From positions 610,001 to 674,000 of the forward strand of contig JAKOON010000013.1 in the NCBI GenBank assembly GCA_022577435.1: 64,000 bases of DNA. Reading direction: 5' to 3'. The stretch is from Embiotoca jacksoni. Its lineage: Eukaryota > Chordata > Actinopteri > Embiotocidae. Below are positions 45,694-55,330 of the stretch, in pieces. Each line of letters opens with the position of its first letter. The first letter of the stretch is position 1. Below the pieces are notes generated by a model. That model ran no database searches and was not told the origin of the DNA. It was given only the letters and a program-made list of their open reading frames with translations. A program made the position numbers and the translations under genes.

Positions 45694-46704
45694 TTGCAGC
45701 ATGTTCTAACAAAACAAACACTTGTAATCTGCGTGATTAAAGCTGCTGCGTGTGCGCTCCTGATCCTTGAGAGGTGGCCGTGTGACATCCGCCGGGGGCC
45801 TCGGGCAGCGATCATCTGCCATCATGAACACGGGTCACGTGACGTGCCGGGTTTTGTTGTGCACTTTCAGGAACTCAAGCTTAATGTCTTTTCATACGTG
45901 ACATTTGCTCTTCCTCATGTCGCGCCGGCTGCAGCATCCTGGACGTCGGTTCAGTCGTGAACATTTCAGTCCAAGCCGCTGCTGCAAAACAGTCAGTGTT
46001 ACTCGACAGACAAACACAAACATCTCCTGGGAAATAGAAGAGTTACTTATTTATAGTCAGTGAATTACTATGTACTGCAAACAAAATATAGTTTAGCCAT
46101 CTCTAGCGGTGTTTAAAAATATTTGTTCAGATCCACTATAACCCCAAAGTCCCCCAATAATACAAACAAATTAAGCGATTTAGGCAGCTGTAGACCCGCT
46201 ACGTCCATGTACTGCGAGATAAAATTACTAGTTTTGTCAAGGGAGTCTGGCAGCTTTCGAAGACGGCGATATAAAGGCTTCAGTTCCCCAATGGAAAGGA
46301 CCGTTCGAAGGCAAAGTATGGCGGTGAAAGATTTCGAAACATAGCATACGTTCAATCTGATGTTGCTTTTTAACTGGACCTTTTTGAGGTTGCGAAAATA
46401 CTTTGAAGCATTTGTTGCTGACCCTGTAAAAATCTTTAGCTTTAACTTCCTAACCTACACAGATTTGTATCTTACTTTGTAGTTGCTCATATTTTGCACT
46501 TGTTATTCAACCGAGAGAGTTTCATACTAATCTAAACCGTGGCTAATGATCAAGTCTTAATTATTGTGTATGCAGAAGTTTGACAAGACCTTGGAAATAA
46601 GTTGTCCCATTTAATATATATGGATATATAATGTTTATATGCCTTGGCTACAGGCATTTTCTGCAAGAGCATTTTGCTTTTGGGTTGTTTAGCTGTCCAA
46701 TCCT
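45694..46704. other. Non-coding stretch with palindromic E-box
   Basis: 45700-45960 is GC- and CpG-richer and contains GTCACGTGAC at 45834-45843, an exact 10-bp palindrome identical to the CLEAR/TFE-type E-box. An 88-codon frame over this block matches nothing known to me. The rest is AT-rich. Confidence 0.4.
45834..45843. promoter_or_regulatory. Palindromic E-box (CLEAR-like)
   Basis: GTCACGTGAC is the consensus for TFEB/MITF-family bHLH-zip factors. Only the sequence match is seen; chance occurrence is possible. Confidence 0.25.
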
Positions 46705-46830
46705 TGTGAATATCTCAGTAATACCTTGAAGGAATTTCCACAGATTTGGCACAAACGTTCACTTGGTCCCAAAGGATGAAATGAATGGAATTTGGTGGTC
46801 AAATATCAAGGTCACTGTGGCCTTGAAGTA
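46705..46830 (+). repeat. Fish dispersed repeat, opposite copy of 40.4 kb
   Basis: GAATATCTCAGTAATACCTT, then CAGATTTGGCACAAACG, then ATTTGGTGGTCAAATATC and AAGGTCACTGTGGCC. Same family as 40375-40620 in reverse. Confidence 0.7.
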
Positions 46831-46999
46831 CGTCTCTGGCCATGAAAACCAGGCCAGAAGGCCTCCTGTTCCGCTGGTAGTCCACCACAAGTTCTGTGGT
46901 TTTGCTGATGTTGAGCTTCAGGTGATTGTCGTCGTCTCTAAGTGAAGACGGCATGTTTTTCAATAGAACAGTACAATCATACCTTCTTGTAACACCCAA
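46831..46999 (-). pseudogene. LINE reverse transcriptase fragment
   Basis: Minus-strand translation reads LKLNISKTTELVVDYQRNRR. The LN..KT.ELVVD.RR..R motif is a signature of fish non-LTR retrotransposon reverse transcriptases (CR1/L2/Rex-type). Only about 55 codons remain, abutting the dispersed repeat at 46830. The precise clade is not resolvable. Confidence 0.65.
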
Positions 47000-47593
47000 T
47001 ACCTTGTATTGAATTCCTTCAAAAGCCTTGAAGCAAACCGGTATTCGACCTCACAAAAGAACAACGGCCGACGTATCGTTTGCTCGATTGAGAGCCATAT
47101 CTATGCGGAAAATTTGAGATTCTATTTGGGGATTAAAAGATAATTGTACTTATTTAGGTTGTCATGGTTTCCTCTCAGTATGCTGGTGTGTTTGTCATCT
47201 TGTCAGCTGGCTGAGTCATTTGACCTTGAAAAAAATTCAAACATATTGATGTGAGACAGAAGCAGGTGAGTGGGCTACATTACAGAGGCACTGTCTGTTC
47301 CTTGAAAAGTCTCTTTTAAAAATGATTACCTGAATGGGTGGTGAGAGGCGAAGAAGAAGAAGAGAAAGAGTGAGAGAATTATGGAGGATGCTGGTGCAGA
47401 TGGAAATGCTCTATCTCTGTGTGTGTGTGTAATAGAGTGTGTGTGGCATTCAAGGGGGTAATTTTCCTGTCAGCAGCCAGCAGAATGATTTGATTTCTGG
47501 GAAACAATAAGGGATTCATGTATACAGATTGAGTCAGTGTTCTTGAGCGTCCGAAGGTTACAGCTGGAGTGTTTGGACAGATTTACTGAGCAA

Positions 47594-47594
<1 letters not shown>
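47000..47594. other. Non-coding stretch, no gene seen
   Basis: Nothing recognised. Confidence 0.5.

Positions 47595-47651
<57 letters not shown>
47595..47651. repeat. (TG)n microsatellite
   Basis: About 28 perfect TG units. Confidence 0.98.
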
Positions 47652-47652
<1 letters not shown>

Positions 47653-48289
47653 GGGGTGTTCAGGGGGGGACTCTTAGCCTGCATTCATTATCAGTTCACT
47701 CAGCAGCCGATGCGGCTCTTCACCCAGACAAGCTGGTGAATAGGTGAACAATACAGAGACGTGAAAGGAAAAGGCTACACTACAAGTGGGTTGTCACGAC
47801 AACATACAGTTTCTTAACTTTTTTTTTTTTTTTTTTTTCTGAAGACGATGCCAACGCGAAGGTATCTGCAATGCATCGTGTTAATTGTTTCAGTGTTGAG
47901 ACCAAATAACTTTCTTTCACAACCCAGAAAGCTGCTCGGTGATGCAAACTTTTTTCTTTGCCTGATTATTATACTTCAGAAGATTATTCTGTCTGGAAAT
48001 AATCACACGGCTTTGTCCAAGTCATTGGCTGAATCAGGGCATGCATAATTTAACAAACTACAGAGGCTGCCCTCGACCATTTCGCACAAATGAACACGAG
48101 CAGATGTTGCCGATGACACAATTATTTGAAATGCTGCATTTGGCTTTGACACCTATCGTCTGCTTGTGGCTCCTTCTGTATTCTTAGTATTTGTTATGTT
48201 ACCAGTGCGGTGCTCATTCAAAATAGCCTGTTTGGCAGTATAATTGTCTGCCTTGAGTACAGCTCACTGCGGATTGTAGGTGACAACAT
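47652..48289. other. Non-coding stretch
   Basis: T20 at 47819-47838. Segment 48030-48180 is complex (GGGCATGCATAATTTAAC, CACAATTATTTGAAATGC) and CNE-like. No gene. Confidence 0.4.
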
Positions 48290-48900
48290 TGACTACAGCC
48301 ACATCTCCACTGATGGTACCTGCTCTACGTTTCTCAATTTTGGTATCAGGTACTTTTCTATAGCGACACTCCGTAAAAAGAGCCGTAACGTCATTTTTTT
48401 TAAATCACCTCAACGAAATCCTGATTAATTTCTACAAGATGGACAAACATTGTTAGTAAAGGACTTAATTAGTGTGAGCACAACTCAGTGGGTGAGTTTT
48501 TCTCTGAAACGCTTCCGCTTCATTGTTTTCAGGCGGGTGGGGTTTGCGGCAAAACGTAGCGGCGGGGGAACAGAGTTTGACACAAGACCGGCTAAACATT
48601 TTTTAGAAGGTTTCATGGAAAAAAAAAAAGTAGCTTTCTGCAACAAACTGCTCCAGTGAAGGAGGGACAGAACAAACTGAGTTGAGGTTTGTGGTCTGTT
48701 GTGTTTTCACATCACCTTTTAGTGTTGGCTCAGCTCAGCTCGCAACCCTGACGGAGGTGATGCTAAAATAATAGCAGGTACCAGGTACTAAATACCATCC
48801 ACGGACACGAGAAAACCAAATAAAAGTGAATTGAGCCGAGCCGGTGCCGTCAGCGGAGAGGTGGCTTACGTCCACCGCGATGCTCCGTGGAACTACAGCT
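48290..48900. mobile_element. Non-autonomous class II-like fish repeat (GGTACCAGGTAC type)
   Basis: The right part, 48725-48900, has GGCTCAGCTCAGCTCG, AGCAGGTACCAGGTACTAAA and GAATTGAGCCGAGCCGG. These are the landmarks of a well-known short teleost DNA repeat that begins with GGCTCGGCTCG-like sequence and carries a GGTACCAGGTAC core. A degraded left counterpart with GATGGTACC and GGTATCAGGTAC lies at about 48310-48360. The interior is non-coding. The right end is reasonably clear; the left boundary and superfamily are not. Confidence 0.5.
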
Positions 48901-49106
48901 GTGCTGTATGACTCCACCCTTGCTGCTGCACAGCCTCTTTATTAAAGTTTATATATATTCAACTTTTTGCCATGTTTACTTGATAGTTCTGCCGTGCAGT
49001 GTTCCTGGTGCGTGGTTGCACATAAGACACCAAACCTTAAAAAAAGTATGTTAATCTGATCTTGATTTTATACCACTCACTTGGCTAATTTTAACCCCAA
49101 GACATG

Positions 49107-49146
49107 ATGGATAGATGGATAGATAGATAGATGGATAGATAGATAT
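49107..49146. repeat. (GATA/GATG)n tetranucleotide repeat
   Basis: About ten tetranucleotide units mixing GATA and GATG. Confidence 0.97.
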
Positions 49147-49599
49147 ACTGACATGCATCACTAATGCAGTGCTATATTTCATACTTTAAATCTATGAATC
49201 TCCAAGGTAAAGCTGCATAATGTGGGTCACGCCTCATGAGGCACGCTATAGCTGCAGCATCCCGTCATGCCAGACACTAACTTTTCTTCTCAAAGCCCCA
49301 CGTTGGCTGAATTTATTTTCATATCTAAACATAGATTTAGAACGCATATTATTTTTACATTCTGCAAACAGGAACAAGGCAAATGTTTTCTTTTTTTTCT
49401 TTCTGTCAGTCACCAAGCAACAACATATCCTCCAGAGTGGAGCCTCTCAAACAGTATTGCGTACTTCAAATTACCACCTCGTGAGTTCTTTAAAATGCAC
49501 ATAAGTCAAACTCCATAAATTACCGGTGCGATAACTGAGGAACTCAACGCAGACGTTACTATTATGTGAACGCTTGAGCAGCACTACATCATTACAGAC
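49147..49599. other. Non-coding stretch, no gene seen
   Basis: Nothing recognised. Confidence 0.5.
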
Positions 49600-49690
49600 T
49601 CTCATTGTCCGTGATGTAGATGGGCCTTTAGCGCCCAGTCCATTGGACAATGCGGGATCCTATTATTGGGGTCCTATTATTAGCCCATCA
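49600..49690. other. Nested inverted repeat with SOX-like sites, CNE-like
   Basis: CATTGTCC at 49603-49610 and GGACAATG at 49645-49652 are exact inverted copies containing ATTGT/ACAAT SOX cores. Inside them TGGGC at 49621-49625 pairs with GCCCA at 49633-49637. TCCTATTATT occurs at 49658 and 49672. The geometry is visible; regulatory function is inference. Confidence 0.35.
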
Positions 49691-51264
49691 GAGCAGCATT
49701 TTACACGTTGCGGTCCGGGCTGATAAATGTCTTGTCAAACTAAAGCCTGCAATGATGAAAAATGTCTATTCAATGATGCTTGAGTTATGGCCCTTTGAAA
49801 AGGTTTTGCTGTCTTCCCTGCTTCGAGTACAGGTCTATTCAAATCCTCTTTTGTGGACTGCATAGGTCACCTGTATTATAAAACTTGAATATCAATGCTC
49901 TCCATTGTTTGCACCTCTGATGAATCCCTTCATCTTCTCAGTGCTGGCTTCATTATTATTTTTCTCCCTTTTGTTGCTGGGAGTGATTGGTGGCCATTAA
50001 TACCACGTTGTTTTAAACCACTGCACCCCAATAATCAACGGATATTATGTTCTTTTTTAGAATGTGTTAAAATTGTTCTGTTGTTTTCAGTAGACCTTAA
50101 TTACTTGCCTTTTATGGGATCGTACTCCTACAACAATAAAAAACTAAATGTGCTTTAATTAGCTCAACATTCAAACAGGAATTCGTTTTTTACTTTCTAC
50201 AGGATGAAATTCTTTGGCTTCAGAAATTATTAACGTATAACTAAGTATTTTTTTTTTTTTTATAGAAATGACGACCAACTTAGGGAGATAAAAACTCTCC
50301 TTCTGTAGCTACAAATCCAAAAAGAAATCTGTCAAGAAACGTGTGTTTAAATTGAACTTATTCAGAGGCTACGAACAGGAGTTTGCTTGGACTGCTGCAA
50401 ACTAATAACGAGACTGAGGTGGGAACTGTTTAAATTTATGCAAAATATTCAGACTTATTCTGAGGCTTTGTGAGGCAACCTTGTAAATATACTAAGACGA
50501 GGCAAATCCAGATCCAGAGAAGCGTTGGCTTGTTCTTCTTTGTCAATGTCATGTTTGTGCTCAACTGATGCAGAATAACATTCACTCTCCTTTTAGCTCT
50601 GTTTTGGTATTCACCAACTTAGAAAGGGAAAAAAATTAAAAGCTGCTAAATATTTCATTTTCTTCATTAGCTATTCACTATCTTTGTCAAGCATTTGATG
50701 ATGTGCCAGTAGAGGACAATAAACTAAGAGTTTGTTTATGTCGGTAAACAGCTGGCAACAGGGATAATGAGGAAGAGCTACTCGAGAAGATGAGAGGAAC
50801 CGAGAGTTTAAGGAAACCCCTGCAGATTTTCAGAGTTGTCTGTGAAGAACCCCTTTTATGTTACACGTAATTATCGAATTCGTTATTAATGTTCAAGTTT
50901 GTGTTGTTGAAGTGTTAATTTCGAACACACACACACACATGCTGAAAGGAAAGCTACAAGATAGCCATCTATCATTGGTGCATTGGGCTACACGCATCAT
51001 TTCCACGTACCCAAGGGGTCACGGAGATGACGGGAACCACTCACAATGCTTCCTGTTTTTGGTTTTTTTTGTGGTTTTTTTTTTGCATCCGTTAGGAAGG
51101 AAAACCACCAGACATGACGGTCGACATAATTATCTTTTGGGAGCTAAAAGCAGAGAAATGCTGTGAGGCTTTGAGAGAAAGCAAATCGGTGTCACACCAA
51201 ATGTGTGTCTTTGTTCATGAGCATGTGAGAGCACACGTAGTGCCACAAGCTGGTAGGATAAATA

Positions 51265-51266
<2 letters not shown>
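49691..51266. other. Non-coding stretch, no gene seen
   Basis: 49700-50000 is complex and could be conserved. T13 at 50249-50261. No gene or repeat recognised. Confidence 0.45.

Positions 51267-51308
<42 letters not shown>
51267..51308. repeat. (GT)n microsatellite
   Basis: About 21 GT units. Confidence 0.98.
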
Positions 51309-51311
<3 letters not shown>

Positions 51312-53557
51312 CTCCGCTAATGAACAAATGATACACTGATGGCCGTACAGATGCACACGTGATGTCCCTCTCGCACACATTTTTGGTACCTTTGATGTTT
51401 CTTGGATAGCCGCTGTTCTCTTCCTCTCGCTGGCAGCACTTATCCTCATCCCTGTGCTTCTGTTTGAAGTTTTAACAGTCATTTGGGATAATTTTTTTTT
51501 TTCCTGTCATGAGCCTGCAACAGTTTTGGCTTTCATCCAGCGGTTCTACCGGGGCGCATTAACCACAGTGCGCTACCGCTTTACGTCGTATGTAGGAAAG
51601 ACTCCTTCCTTTGCGACTGCAAATCTCTGGAGAGGCTTCGCCGTGTTTGTGTCGGGGAACCACATCCGCCCATAACTGGTGCAGTTGTAACGTTAACACT
51701 CATAAGTCGCCGTATTTTGACGTTGTTTCAATAACTTCTGGATCTGTTAATCAGACGGGTCGTCCTGGATTGTAATCTATCGTTTCACCTACGAGCGAGT
51801 ACACCGTTATCTGTATGTTAAACTGATGAAATTCTCTGTTTCCGTGCTCTTAGGGGGCCTGGCTTAATCCAAAAATGGGAGGTGCTTATATCGTAAGTGG
51901 GCGGGGACTAACCAGAAGTTGTTAATTTTACCCTGAGATTGATGCGGGTTGATCAGAAATTGCAAAATTTTTGGAGAAGCAGGAGAAAAGGCAAATAAAA
52001 CAACGAATTATGTTTTTACTGCAGATGAACATTTGAAAATAGATTAAGCTCGCTCTTTAACTTTCCCAATTTTCTGCTGACTTCAACTCTCTCCACTTAC
52101 TATTTTACCTCAATGTGGACTTCTCGACATTAAAATAGAGCTGTGGTTCTTAATTGGAAGTAAGTTTGTGTTTCGGTCCAGACACATTTGAGAATTCATG
52201 TTCTCACGGGGTCTGAACTAAATACTGGCAAGACGCCTGCTGTTGTTACACCTGGACTGCAAAGTATTTAATTTGCTTCAACTTGTTTTAACACAGCGTG
52301 CGGTGTGATTGGATGTTGCAGCGGTGGGCCAGTCGGGACTCATCTGGGACATTTTTGGGGTTGAGAGAGAGAGAGAGCGAGAGAAGGCGATCACATTTGC
52401 ACATTTGACAGGAGTGCAATTTACAATGTAACAGACACAGATTAAGCACACTTCAGGGCAAAGACAATCCCTTAACACCCCTATCTGACCACAGCAGGAT
52501 CTGTCTGGAGTCAGAATAAACACAAACTCTGGATGAGAGCCAAACAAACTACAAAAATGTCACATTAAAACCCAAAACAGGCAGCGGGGGAGAATGAGAA
52601 ATGGGGCTTATGTAAAATGGGATCAATGAACAAATGCCATGTTGAGGTATCATATTTTAAAATAAGTGTAGACTTCTGAGTCTGAAGATGCACATAGCTT
52701 ATTTTGAATATGCATGCTGAGTATAAAGTCACATATTTGCATCTGGGGCTTATATTTAGAGAACAGTGCTTTACACTTGATGCTGCAGTGCAGTTGCCAT
52801 TTAATGAACAGAATAAATATCATGCACATGTTAAATAACAGATCTACAAGTAAGTAGTGATTATTTTCATATGCATGTGAAATATGTTAAAGCCACAAGA
52901 CGGATACAAGCGAGATCAGGACTGAATTTCCCTTTCAAAATAAACATCGTAGCCATTTTGCTCAGGTTTTTTACTTGTACACACTGCGGTTGTCATTTCA
53001 ACTCCAAACGGGACAACCCCGCTGTCCCCGATGATGTCGCGGACAACAGAGTGAAGATCACGACGGCTGCGTGTGAGATTAACGAGAAAACCAAGCCGAC
53101 GCGGTGAAATATCCAAGCACCTCTCGTGGGGAGTCAGACTGCAGTTGTTGACATAGAAACACACACCTGTGTCACTTGTCTGGTTTCAAAGTCACGTTCG
53201 GGGCCTCAGCAGGAGTCTTGGCTGGCAGATCCCCCGCGGTGTCATCCCTCAGAGCCAATAGCAGCCGAGATAGAGCGGCTCTTTGAACACTTCTTTGAGT
53301 CAGATGTGTGCAGCGCGGCCGGATGCATACGGAGAAGCATTTTTCCCGTCAGTCAAATTGTCAGGCGAAACATGATCAGGTCAGATGATCCCGGGCGGTC
53401 GACGGCTTGGATGAGGTGTAAATTAGAGGTTTTTAGTAAATATAGGAATCTCGTGCTGCACTCTCATGGATGCCTCTCTTACCCCATTTCGCCATGTCAG
53501 GTTGTGGAAATCACACATTAACAAATGGAACGAACGTGTTCCATGACTTGAACTGTC
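51309..53557. other. Non-coding stretch
   Basis: 51530-51920 is CpG-richer and ends in GTGGGCGGGGAC, suggestive of a short repeat I cannot name. A (GA)n run lies at 52363-52385. An unrecognised 131-codon frame spans 53126-53521. No gene supported. Confidence 0.4.
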
Positions 53558-53585
53558 TTTTTTTTTTTTTGGGGGGGGGGGGGGG
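53558..53585. repeat. T13-G15 homopolymer junction
   Basis: Thirteen T immediately followed by fifteen G. The G run can form quadruplexes and is prone to sequencing error. Confidence 0.95.
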
Positions 53586-53902
53586 ATTTTCCCTTTGATT
53601 TGAAACAGAGTTCAGATGCCATCACAGCGCATCCATGGAAACATATACAACGTATGCATTAACACTTTGAACAGACCTTTATGAAATAACAGTAGGGCTT
53701 TCGCACCATTCGGTGTTCGGCCACTAATGACATAATTATGGCCACAATCCATTTTAGTTGTTCCACTCACATTGCAATGATGTCGCATGCTGGTCTTTGA
53801 CATTCTTTGCTGTAACACACACACTGAATTAATGTTATGACTGCTGTAACAAATCAAAGTGCTGTTAAGAGCAATGTTAATTTGTGTTTGGTGCATAGAC
53901 TA
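53586..53902. other. Non-coding stretch
   Basis: Nothing recognised. Confidence 0.5.
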
Positions 53903-54325
53903 GGTCTGAAAAATGAGGCCGATGCAGAAGTGTCTTCAGCTACAATACCAGCGAGTGCCACTAGAGGTCGGCTCCAAAAAGCCTCCGGCTCCATAGACTC
54001 CCATTCAACTTCTCTCATCAAATCCAAAGTGAATAAAATGTGTCCATCAGTTATCTCGGTGTTGTTAGCTAAAGTCACTCCTTCTTATTAGTTTTCTGGA
54101 GGTCCATCTGAAAATAATCCCTCATTCATTAGAAAAGAAGATTCAAGAAGACCTGTTTTTGGGGGCGTGTCTGTTTGATTGACAGGCCTGTGGTGCAGTC
54201 AGGTTACAGCTATCGGTGAGCGGGACGTAGTATTGTCAGGTTTCCAATCAGTCAGATCCACCGCTGGCTCCTCCCTCTGCTCGCCCAAATATGGTCACTT
54301 CCTGCTCCAAACTGCTCCGAACTGC
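53903..54325 (-). repeat. Dispersed repeat family R1, copy C
   Basis: Minus-strand copy that includes the TAGTGGCACTCGCTGG end present in copy A (seen here as CCAGCGAGTGCCACTA) and the GGCCTGTCAATCAAACAGAC core. It lacks the outer GTCCGTTATGAAGC end, stopping after TTTGGAGCAGGAAGTG. Near-identity with copy A suggests recent spread. Confidence 0.85.
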
Positions 54326-54439
54326 TGATGCTTTGGTGTTGTGAACAGCAAGTGCAAATTTTTTTTTTATAAAATATTGACTCTGTTTTCGAAAGTACTT
54401 TTTGTATTTTCTGCATCAGGCTCTTTATCGGGAAATCCA

Positions 54440-54770
54440 TTTATCTTGTGCTAAATACTCGCATGTAAACACCATCCTTTGGGGAAAAGTGCTTCTAAAT
54501 ATGCCTGCAATTAGAAAAATGATGATATGGTGGGCAATCGAAAAATAAGACCTGATATTAACTTAACAATTAAACAACGTTCTCTGGGCCTTTTTTCTTG
54601 CAATAGCAGATAACCTAATGAAGATATGATGCCACAGCTGTAAAACGATGGGCCCCTTACAGGCTATCAAACACGGTAATAAGCCCTTTTAAGACCGAGA
54701 TTCCTGCAGCCCTCTTTTTCCTCCAATCGATTCATAGTCATTATGGAGAGTAATGGTGTTTGGGAGACTG
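54440..54770. other. CNE-like block (unverified)
   Basis: Repeat-free complex sequence: GCCTGCAATTAGAAAAATGA, AACCTAATGAAGATATGATG, GCCACAGCTGTAAAACG, GGGCCCCTTACAGGC. This is the most enhancer-like texture in the window. No coding frame. Confidence 0.3.
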
Positions 54771-55276
54771 TGTGTGTATGAAGACACACATCTAAAAAAA
54801 AAAAAAAGACAAAGTGTTTGTGCATGAGCAAGTACCCCCATGTGCATGTTATATATTGCTTGTAATTGTGCAGATATTTTCTAATGCCTTTTCTCCGCGG
54901 GGCCGGCTGGATGCTTCCGAGTCAGCGGGATGGGTGAAGGTGGTAATGTGGCAGAAGCATGTGTGGTAGGAGGACTAAGCAGACCTTTTTTTTTTTTTTT
55001 TTTGCTGTGTGCTGTCTGTGCAGTCCTTATCTGCTCGGTGCAGGGTCTGCTCCATGGAACCGAGCCCTTGCAACTATGCTAATGCGAATGCCATGAGCTG
55101 GGTGGGGGGACGCTAATACTCTCCTCCCAGACAGGACATTCTTAATGTATATTATTACCGCCCGTGTGTTCGGGGACACAGACTCAGCGTCGACTTAATT
55201 GATGATATGGCAGTTCAGCTAGGTTTTCCATCAGCAAGTCAACTGTTAGTGGGTCTCTGTAATTGATCCTCCGTGG

Positions 55277-55279
<3 letters not shown>
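54771..55279. other. Non-coding stretch
   Basis: A14 at 54794-54807 and T19 at 54985-55003. Segment 55020-55110 includes an octamer-like ATGCTAATGCGAAT. No gene. Confidence 0.45.

Positions 55280-55329
<50 letters not shown>
55280..55329. repeat. (CA)n microsatellite
   Basis: About 25 CA units. Confidence 0.98.

Positions 55330-55330
<1 letters not shown>

Noticed and set aside
52280..52620. Possible LINE endonuclease remnant (a PLSDHSRI-like reading near 52480)
   Set aside because: Only a few residues resemble the motif and stops surround it; not enough to support a call.
53126..53521. 131-codon frame in CpG-richer DNA
   Set aside because: No recognisable domain and no flanking exon signals. 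Possibly conserved non-coding sequence.
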